A stretch of 64,000 nt of DNA from Sphingomonas sp. Leaf22 (GTDB lineage Bacteria; Pseudomonadota; Alphaproteobacteria; Sphingomonadales; Sphingomonadaceae), in NCBI RefSeq assembly GCF_001421715.1, contig NZ_LMKP01000009.1, positions 17,527-81,526 on the forward strand, given 5' to 3'. Below the pieces are notes generated by a model, which was given only the letters and a program-made list of their open reading frames with translations, did not search any database and was not told the DNA's origin. Within the stretch, counting starts at the first letter, position 1. Each line of letters opens with the position of its first letter. The position numbers and the translations under genes were made by a program. This document shows, piece after piece, positions 7,318-13,353 of this stretch.

Positions 7318-9492
7318 ATGACCGATATTCTGATCTACGGGATCGTGGGCGACGAATGGGACGGCCTCGACGCAAAGACGCTGTTCGGTCTGATCGCAGG
7401 CAGCGACGACGATTTGACCGTTCGGATCAACTCTCCGGGCGGCTACGTCATGGAAGGGCTCGCGATCTTCAACGCCTTGGCGGCAGCGAAGGCGGCGGGA
7501 CGCAAGGTTACCATCCATATCGACGGTTTGGCGGCATCAATGGCGTCGGTCATCGCCATGGTCGGTGACGAGATCATCATGGCCGACAATGCGCTGATGA
7601 TGATTCACAACCCTTGGGACGTCGCCATCGGCGATGCGCGCGAACTTCGCGCCGCGGCCGACAAGCTCGACGTTATCCGCGACCAGTTGGTCCGCATTTA
7701 TTCGGGTCAAACCGGCATCAGCGCCGAAGACCTCATTCCCATGCTCGACGCTGAGACCTGGCTGACCAGCGAACAGGCGCTCGAGCAGAAGTTTGTCACG
7801 TCGGTGACCGAGGCGTCCAGCGCCGCGGCCTGCGACGTAACCGCATTCGGGTTCCGCAAGGCCCCGGAGAGCCCGCGCATCTCCGCCATGGCGATGATCG
7901 GCAAGCCAAAGGCGGCCGCTGCCGCTCCTCACCGTCCACAGGAGAAAACCATGGACCTCTACACGACCCGTGCGGCCCTGGTCGCCGCTATCTCCGCTTT
8001 CCAGAAGGACGGCGGCAAGCAGGAAGAGATCGACAAGATCCGCAAGTCGGCCATCGCACTCGACGCGCAGGACGCGCTGCCGAAAACCGGTGCGCTTGCC
8101 TTGACCCAGACCGCGACGACCGAGACTTCGACCGTGGCGCTGACTACCGCCGACGTGCAGAACGCCGTTGCCGCCGAGCGCTCGCGCGTCGCCGGAATCC
8201 GTGCGCTGGGCGACAAGCACAAGATGTCGGCCGACTTCATCAACGGGCTGGTCGACAGCGACACCACCCTCGCCGTTGCGCGCGAGCAGATCCTCGACAA
8301 GCTTGCCGAGGCCGGCGACGCCGCCAACGTCGGGCACAACAGCCCGGCGCGCGTCACCGTCGACCAGCGCGACAAGTTTCGCGAAGGCGCGACCAACTGG
8401 CTGCTCGTCAAGGCGGGCGTCGCGCACCTCGTCGAAAAGGCCGCAGCGCTGAAGGGCGATACCGTCAAGATCGATCCGGGCGAGTTCCGTGGCGTCCGCA
8501 ACGTCGACCTTGCGCGCGAAGCGCTCGAGAACGCCGGCGTATCGACCCGCGGCATGCGCGATCCGGACGCGATCGTCCGGCAGGCCATGACGTCGCAAGG
8601 CGCGGTGATCACGCAAACGACCAGCGACTTCCCGATCCTGTTCGAGAACGCGATCCACAAGACGTTGCAGGCGGCCTATGCCACCACGCCCGACACGTGG
8701 TCGCGGTTCGCTGGCACCGGCACCGTCACGGACTTCCGGCTGCACACCCGGTACCTGCGCGGCACGTTCGGCGCGCTCGACACCGTAAACGAGGCTGGCG
8801 AGTTCAAGGACAAGCCGATCCCCGATCTGGCGAAGGAGCTGATCCAGGCGAAGACCGTCGGCAACATGATCAATCTGTCGCGTCAGATGATCGTGAACGA
8901 CGATATGGACATCTTCTCCGGCCTCGCCGTCGACCTCGGTCGCGCCGCCAAGCTGACGATCGAGATCGATGTTTATGCCCTGCTGAACAGCAACCCGCTG
9001 ATGAACGACGGCTTCGCGCTGTTCTCCGCACAGCACGGCAACCTTGCTGCCGCCGGCGTGGCACCATCGATGGCCGCGTTCGACGCGATCGACGTCGCGA
9101 TGGCGTCGCAAAAGGACCTGTCCGGGAACGAGTTCCTCGAGATCGCCCCGAACACCCTGCTGGTCCCGCGTGGCCTGCGCGGTGCAGCGGTAACGATCAA
9201 CCAGTCGGAATATGACCCAGACGCGGTGTCCAAGCTGCAGAAGCCGAATATCGTGAAGGGCCTGTTCGCCGACATCGTCGCCAGCAAGCGCCTGACCGGC
9301 AACGCGTACTACGCATTCGCCGATCCCAGCGTCGCACCGGCGATCGAGGTCGTGTTCCTGAACGGCGTGACCGAGCCGTTCACCGACAGTCAGGACGGCT
9401 GGCGCACCGACGGCGTCGAATGGAAGGTTCGTCACGATTACGGCGTCGGCGCCGTGAACTGGCGCTGCGCCTACAAGCAGCCGGGCGCGTAA
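7318..9492 (+). CDS. ClpP-like prohead protease fused to major capsid protein
   Basis: A 724-aa fusion. Residues 1-185 are a ClpP/S14-like protease: INSPGGYVMEG oxyanion segment, catalytic Ser74 in GLAASMAS and His97 in MMIHNPWD. Residues about 212-345 are charged and helical (KQEEIDKIRKSA, AAERSRVAGIRALGDKH), like the scaffold part of such proteases. Residues about 370-724 are the capsid protein (LFENAIHKTLQAAYATTPDTW, LVPRGLRGAAV), similar to Mu-type major head subunits. Protease-capsid fusions are known in phages. An in-frame ATG at 7951 follows a strong AGGAG site, so a 513-aa scaffold-capsid product may also be made. The protease would mature the prohead by cutting the scaffold. Confidence 0.9.
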   Translation: MTDILIYGIVGDEWDGLDAKTLFGLIAGSDDDLTVRINSPGGYVMEGLAIFNALAAAKAAGRKVTIHIDGLAASMASVIAMVGDEIIMADNALMMIHNPWDVAIGDARELRAAADKLDVIRDQLVRIYSGQTGISAEDLIPMLDAETWLTSEQALEQKFVTSVTEASSAAACDVTAFGFRKAPESPRISAMAMIGKPKAAAAAPHRPQEKTMDLYTTRAALVAAISAFQKDGGKQEEIDKIRKSAIALDAQDALPKTGALALTQTATTETSTVALTTADVQNAVAAERSRVAGIRALGDKHKMSADFINGLVDSDTTLAVAREQILDKLAEAGDAANVGHNSPARVTVDQRDKFREGATNWLLVKAGVAHLVEKAAALKGDTVKIDPGEFRGVRNVDLAREALENAGVSTRGMRDPDAIVRQAMTSQGAVITQTTSDFPILFENAIHKTLQAAYATTPDTWSRFAGTGTVTDFRLHTRYLRGTFGALDTVNEAGEFKDKPIPDLAKELIQAKTVGNMINLSRQMIVNDDMDIFSGLAVDLGRAAKLTIEIDVYALLNSNPLMNDGFALFSAQHGNLAAAGVAPSMAAFDAIDVAMASQKDLSGNEFLEIAPNTLLVPRGLRGAAVTINQSEYDPDAVSKLQKPNIVKGLFADIVASKRLTGNAYYAFADPSVAPAIEVVFLNGVTEPFTDSQDGWRTDGVEWKVRHDYGVGAVNWRCAYKQPGA
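7940..7953 (+). promoter_or_regulatory. Internal ribosome site and start within the protease-capsid gene
   Basis: AGGAG at 7940-7944 stands six bases before ATG at 7951, in frame with the fusion (codon 212). The residues before it (KAAAAAPHRPQEKT) look like an interdomain linker. This would let one gene give both the full fusion and a protease-free scaffold-capsid protein, comparable in logic to lambda C/Nu3. Confidence 0.55.
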
Positions 9493-9512
9493 CCGTCCGG
9501 CTCGCCGACCAT

Positions 9513-9535
9513 GAGGGGGCGACCCCCGCCCCCTC
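9513..9535 (+). terminator. GC-rich hairpin after the capsid gene
   Basis: GAGGGGGC at 9513-9520 pairs perfectly with GCCCCCTC at 9528-9535. It lies 20 bp after the capsid stop and just before the ribosome site of the next gene. There is no T run, so it is more likely an mRNA-stabilising or partial-termination structure that raises capsid output than a full terminator. Confidence 0.45.
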
Positions 9536-9552
9536 GCTTCGGAGTACCTACC

Positions 9553-9867
9553 ATGAAGTTCGTGAGCCTCCTCACCTCCGCCTATGTCGGCGGCAATCTG
9601 CGCCATCCGCACGAAGGCGCGCTGCATGTCGAAGATGCAGAAGCCGAAAAGCTCGTAGCCGATGGCGTTGCCACCGACGTGAGCGACGATTTCACCGCCA
9701 AGCAGGACAAGGCGACGCCGGTCGAAACCATCGCCGCCCCCGGTGGGAGTGAAGCGCCTGCCGCCCCCGAAAACCCCCATCAGGTCGAGGTCGCACCGCA
9801 GGTGGCCGAAGCCGACGCCCCCGAACCCAAGCAGTCGCGCCGCAAGGCCGCCGCAGACAAGGAGTAA
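9553..9867 (+). CDS. Small phage structural protein between capsid and cement genes
   Basis: A 104-aa protein. ATG at 9553 has GGAG at 9541-9544; an upstream in-frame ATG at 9511 lies in the capsid-end hairpin and lacks a site. The N-terminus (MKFVSLLTSAYVGG) is hydrophobic and the middle has VEDAEAEKLVADGVATDVS, a short motif often seen in small head genes next to capsids. The C-terminal 50 residues are low-complexity Ala, Pro, Glu and Lys. The function is not recognised; position suggests a head-assembly or decoration role. Confidence 0.65.
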   Translation: MKFVSLLTSAYVGGNLRHPHEGALHVEDAEAEKLVADGVATDVSDDFTAKQDKATPVETIAAPGGSEAPAAPENPHQVEVAPQVAEADAPEPKQSRRKAAADKE

Positions 9868-9873
9868 GCCGAT

Positions 9874-10209
9874 ATGGCTCGCAACTATGTGACGGAGGGC
9901 AAGACCCTCACCCTCATCGCCCCGCGCACCGTGGCGGCCGGTGCCGGCATGCTCGTCGGCGCGATCTTCGCCGTCGCCCTCGCCGATGCGGCCGTCGGTC
10001 GCCCGGTCGAAGCTCGGCGAGTCGAGGTGTTCGATCTGGCGAAAGCGACGGGCGAAGCGTGGACCCAAGGGCAGCTGGTCTATTGGGACAACACCAACTT
10101 CCGCGTCACCACCAGCGCCAGCGGCAACACGATGATCGGCGCTGCGACCCAGGCACAGGCATCGGCCGATGCGGTCGGCCGCGTGCTGCTGACCGGGCGG
10201 GTCGGGTAA
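9874..10209 (+). CDS. DUF2190 capsid cement (decoration) protein
   Basis: A 111-aa protein matching DUF2190: NYVTEGKTLTLIAPRTVAAG at the N-terminus, then VGAIFAVALADAAVGRPVEARRVEVF, then GQLVYWDNTNFRVTT and a closing GRVLLTGRV. DUF2190 proteins sit on the capsid surface and stabilise the expanded head. It follows the capsid gene after one small gene, as in many lambda-like phages of Proteobacteria. Confidence 0.85.
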   Translation: MARNYVTEGKTLTLIAPRTVAAGAGMLVGAIFAVALADAAVGRPVEARRVEVFDLAKATGEAWTQGQLVYWDNTNFRVTTSASGNTMIGAATQAQASADAVGRVLLTGRVG

Positions 10210-10210
10210 C

Positions 10211-10531
10211 GTGGACCCGTTCGCCATGGCGCTCGACGCACAATATCATGCGCCGGGCTCCATGGCGGCGGCTTTCCGCCCGGCCGGCGGAGACTTCCTG
10301 CCCGATCCGATCCGGGTCATCCGCTCCATGGCTGACGAGGATATCGGGTTCGGCGACACGGCGGCGGTCGCGCGCTCGGGTCAAATTCTCGTTCGCGTCA
10401 GCGAAATCGCCATCCCGATCACGGGCGACCTGTTCGGCATCGAGACCGGCGAGCAGTTGCGTGTCGTCGGGACCCCCCGGATCGACCTAGAAGGTCTCGA
10501 ATGGACCTGCGCTGTTGAACTGATCGGCTGA
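10211..10531 (+). CDS. Head-tail joining protein
   Basis: A 106-aa protein starting at GTG (ATG at 10226 is an alternative). The β-rich second half, with SGQILVRVSEIAIPITGDLF followed by GTPRIDLEGLEWTCAVEL, resembles small head-tail joiners that follow DUF2190 genes. Its stop shares bases with the next start (TGATG), implying coupled translation. It would act at the head-tail interface; the exact family is inferred from order and strand pattern. Confidence 0.6.
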   Translation: MDPFAMALDAQYHAPGSMAAAFRPAGGDFLPDPIRVIRSMADEDIGFGDTAAVARSGQILVRVSEIAIPITGDLFGIETGEQLRVVGTPRIDLEGLEWTCAVELIG

Positions 10532-11193
10532 TGCTTATCAGCATCGACCTGCCCGGCATTCGCGACGCATTGCGCGATGTTGAGGCTGATATTTCCGTTG
10601 CCGCGACCGAAGCAATGCGCGGCACGACCCACAAAGCGCTGCTCGACCTTCGGCGGCAGGTGACCGGCGCTGGCATGTCGCAGCGGCTGGCGAATACTTG
10701 GCGCGACCGTGTCTACCCGGAAAAGCGGCGCAGTATGACGCCCACCGGCTATATCTGGTCGAACGCCCCGGCGATCATTGACGGTTTTGCCCGCGGCGCG
10801 ACGATCGTACCGCGCAACGGGAAGCGGTACCTTGCGATCCCGACCGATGCCGTCCCCAACACCCGCCGCCGCGTGTTCGACGATGGACCGAAGCGCGGCG
10901 GCAAGATGACCCCCGCCGAGGTCGAGCACAGCTTTAACCAGGACCTGTTCTATCGGCGCGGCAAGCGCGGCCGGGTGCTGGCCTTCCTGAATGTCGTGCG
11001 CGCCAAGAACCGCCGCGGCTTTCGATCGGCGACGAAGGGGCGGGTCACCAAGGGGCGAGAGGTCGAACCGATCCTCATGTTCGTGCTCGTCCCCGCCGTC
11101 CGCCTGCCCAAGCTGTTCGATCTCGACGCGGCCGTGCAGCGCTGGGCCGATAATTATGCAGCCGAGTTCGCACGGCGGATGGGGGCGACATGA
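10531..11193 (+). CDS. DUF6441 family minor tail protein
   Basis: A 220-aa protein. The N-terminal half resembles DUF6441: a helical start, then GMSQRLANTWRDRVYPEKRR, IWSNAPAIIDGFARGATI and GKRYLAIPTDAVP. The C-terminal half is very basic (RRGKRGRVLAFLNVVRAKNR) with FVLVPAVRLPKLFDLDAAV near the end. In related phages this gene lies between the head-tail joiner and the tail terminator, so a tail-completion role is likely. It overlaps the next gene by 4 bases (ATGA). Confidence 0.7.
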   Translation: MLISIDLPGIRDALRDVEADISVAATEAMRGTTHKALLDLRRQVTGAGMSQRLANTWRDRVYPEKRRSMTPTGYIWSNAPAIIDGFARGATIVPRNGKRYLAIPTDAVPNTRRRVFDDGPKRGGKMTPAEVEHSFNQDLFYRRGKRGRVLAFLNVVRAKNRRGFRSATKGRVTKGREVEPILMFVLVPAVRLPKLFDLDAAVQRWADNYAAEFARRMGAT

Positions 11194-11630
11194 GCAAGCG
11201 GACCAATGTCCTGTTCGCCCTGCGCGACCTGTTCGCCAACGCACTGACCGATATGCAGGTCGAAGTGATCGGGCTCGACGGCAGCGAGGCCGCGCCGACC
11301 CGACCGCGCGCCGCCGGACGCATGCTGATCGCGACCGGAGACCCCGGCGAGCCGCAGGTCGACCTGAGCCCGCTTGCCTATAATTACGACCACGGCATCC
11401 CGGTTGCCCTCATGCTGTTCGGCGATGTCGGCGAGGACGGCTTCGTCGAGACTTTCGACCGGATCAGTGACGCGATCAACGGCGACCGGACCCTTGGCGG
11501 TCGTTGCGACTGGTGCGAACCGACCGCGCCGACGACCGAAGGCGAGTTCACCGAAAATGGCGCGGTCGTGGGCCGCAGCGCCGAGTTCTTCGTGGTGGCG
11601 TCGTACGTCACCGCCTCCCCCCTTTCCTGA
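11190..11630 (+). CDS. Tail terminator-like protein
   Basis: A 146-aa protein. The N-terminal helix (NVLFALRDLFANALTDM) followed by strands and a final SAEFFVVASYVTAS strand fit the fold of lambda gpU-type terminators, and the gene sits immediately before the tail tube gene as gpU does before gpV. The motif LAYNYDHGIPVALMLFG is a β-hairpin. The protein would cap the tail tube and dock it to the head. The assignment rests mainly on order and predicted strand pattern. Confidence 0.6.
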   Translation: MSKRTNVLFALRDLFANALTDMQVEVIGLDGSEAAPTRPRAAGRMLIATGDPGEPQVDLSPLAYNYDHGIPVALMLFGDVGEDGFVETFDRISDAINGDRTLGGRCDWCEPTAPTTEGEFTENGAVVGRSAEFFVVASYVTASPLS

Positions 11631-11651
11631 CCTTCCCATAGGAGACCGACA

Positions 11652-12608
11652 ATGGCGGTGACCCCGACCAAGCGCGCGCGTGGCGCGGATGCGCTGCTGA
11701 ATTGTGCGTTCGAGAGCGGCTATGGCCAGCAGCCGGCGAGTGGCTTCTTCCGACAGCCGTTCGTGTCACACCAGTTGGGCGCGACGCAGGGCTGGATCGA
11801 GAGCGACCTGCTCGGTCAGGGCCGTGCCCCGTTCGACCCGACCGAGGACGTCGTCGTCAACGACGGCAACCTGGTCGTTCCGGTCGACACCCGCGCCATC
11901 GGTATCTGGCTGAAGCTGATGTTCGGCGATCCGGCTACCACCGGCACGACCGGCGCCTATGTTCACGAATACCTGTCAGGCGCGCCCGAACTGCCGTCGA
12001 TGTCGATCGAGGTCGGCCTGCCGACCGTGCCCAGCTATTCGACGAACTATGGCATGCGCGGCAACACGATGCAGATCGGCATGCAGCGCTCTGGCCTGCT
12101 GAACGCGACGCTGGCGTTGATCGGCAAGGGGGAGACTCCGGTTGCCAACGCATCGCGCGCGGGAACGCCGGACACCTATGACAGCATTCAGCGCTTCGCG
12201 CAGGCGCGTGGTGCCATCAAGCAGGGCAGTGACGTCGTTGGCGGCGTGGCGTCGGCCCAGTTCACCTACAGCAACGCGCTCGACAAGGTGGAAACCATCC
12301 AGCCCGATGGCGAGATCGAGGATGTCGATCCCGGCATGCCGGCGTTCACCGGATCGCTGGTCCTGCGCGACCTCGCCAGCCCGCTCGTGGCGGCTGGCGT
12401 CGACAAGCAGGCGCGGGCGATCGAGTTCGGCTGGCAGATCGATAGCGAAACCTCGCTGATCTTCCGGGCGCCGCGCGTGTTCTTCCCGCGCGTAAAGCGG
12501 CCGATCGAGGGGCCGGCCGGCATCCAGCAGAGCGTCGACTTCGCCGCATCCAGCGTGGACGGCATCGTCGTCACGGCGATCCTTAAGAACGACGTCTCGG
12601 GGTACTGA
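11652..12608 (+). CDS. Phage tail tube (major tail) protein
   Basis: A 318-aa protein with GGAG at 11641-11644. It has the long β-rich pattern of siphophage tube proteins of alphaproteobacterial phages: GADALLNCAFESGYG, NLVVPVDTRAIGIWLKLMFG, AYVHEYLSGAPELPSMSIEV and VASAQFTYSNALDKVETI. The middle parts are Gly, Thr and Ser rich. It follows the terminator-like gene and precedes the frameshifted chaperone and tape measure, the invariant position of the tube gene. Hexamers of this protein would form the tail tube through which DNA passes. Confidence 0.8.
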   Translation: MAVTPTKRARGADALLNCAFESGYGQQPASGFFRQPFVSHQLGATQGWIESDLLGQGRAPFDPTEDVVVNDGNLVVPVDTRAIGIWLKLMFGDPATTGTTGAYVHEYLSGAPELPSMSIEVGLPTVPSYSTNYGMRGNTMQIGMQRSGLLNATLALIGKGETPVANASRAGTPDTYDSIQRFAQARGAIKQGSDVVGGVASAQFTYSNALDKVETIQPDGEIEDVDPGMPAFTGSLVLRDLASPLVAAGVDKQARAIEFGWQIDSETSLIFRAPRVFFPRVKRPIEGPAGIQQSVDFAASSVDGIVVTAILKNDVSGY

Positions 12609-13165
12609 TGTTCGTCGTCCACAAGCCGCAGGTCGGGGAGGAATGGCGGAACGTGATCGGCGGCGCGATCCTGTTCGCGCCGATCGACCGCGCGCTGGTG
12701 CGTCGCGCTCGCCGCGTTGCGCTGGAAAATCTTGGCCGCGACGAACACGGACCGGAGCCGACCGGCGATCCGAACGACACCGCCACCATGCTCGAGGATC
12801 TTGGCGACGCGCTGAGCCACGCCATGATCTTGGAGGGTGCGCGCGACTGGCGCGGTGCGGTTCAGGCGGCCGAGGGCGGGGTGTTCGAGCCCCTGCCATT
12901 CAGCCGCGAAGCGCTCGCCGACTTGCTCAGCGACCCGGTCTATTTCGACGCGGTCGACGCAGTCTATGTGCTGCCCTACGCCACCCGGGAACGGGAAAAA
13001 AACGGCTCCGCCGCCTCGCCGAGTGGCACTGGGGAGGTGGCGACGCCGGTGAGCGGTACTGCCAGCATTCCTGCGAATCCGAGCGCGCCGGGCGATGCGA
13101 AGCCTGTCCCTACCGCGCGCAAACGCTCGAAACGGACGAAGCCGAAGGCGTCTGGCACGTCCTGA
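12608..13165 (+). CDS. Tail assembly chaperone, unshifted product (gpG-like)
   Basis: A 185-aa protein starting at the tube gene stop (TGATG). The N-terminal 130 residues contain GAILFAPIDRALVRRARRVA and FSREALADLLSDPVYFDAVD, consistent with a gpG-like chaperone that coats the tape measure. The remaining 50 residues are low-complexity Ser, Pro, Ala and Lys, as is typical after a frameshift site. A canonical slippery heptamer A AAA AAC lies at 12997-13003, in the right register for a -1 shift into the gpT-like frame described in the next entry. Confidence 0.8.
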   Translation: MFVVHKPQVGEEWRNVIGGAILFAPIDRALVRRARRVALENLGRDEHGPEPTGDPNDTATMLEDLGDALSHAMILEGARDWRGAVQAAEGGVFEPLPFSREALADLLSDPVYFDAVDAVYVLPYATREREKNGSAASPSGTGEVATPVSGTASIPANPSAPGDAKPVPTARKRSKRTKPKASGTS

Positions 13166-13353
13166 CGCGGTTCGACCGCCAGTTGCGCGTCGGCGGCATG
13201 GGTCGACCGTTCGGGCTCGACGCTGGCGCGATCATGACGATCGGTGCGGCGCTGCAAACCGATGCCGAACTGCTCGCCGACGTGCTGCCCGAAGCCGAAG
13301 CGGCGATCATCCGGCGCTACCTGCCTGACGACGAAGGGGGGACGGACGAATGA
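12608..13353 (+). CDS. Tail assembly chaperone, -1 frameshifted product (gpG-T-like)
   Basis: A -1 shift at A AAA AAC (12997-13003) joins residues 1-132 of the previous product to a frame running to 13353, giving about 248 aa. The added part carries paired cysteines (CEACPY) and a helical domain WHVLTRFDRQLRVGG, DAGAIMTIGAALQTDAELL and AAIIRRYLPDD, far more protein-like than the low-complexity end of the unshifted product. Its stop overlaps the tape measure start (ATGA at 13350). Gene order and the shift match lambda G/G-T. Shift efficiency and any stimulatory structure cannot be judged here. Confidence 0.75.
12997..13003 (+). promoter_or_regulatory. Programmed -1 ribosomal frameshift site
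   Basis: A run of seven A then C (12996-13003) places the heptamer A AAA AAC exactly on the zero-frame codons AAA AAC. Slipping back one base keeps both tRNAs paired on AAA AAA and enters the frame that ends at 13353. This is among the most efficient known slippery sequences. Confidence 0.8.

Noticed and set aside
7537..10227. Long minus-strand frame opposite the capsid gene
   Set aside because: Antisense of clear head genes with no start signal or domain of its own.
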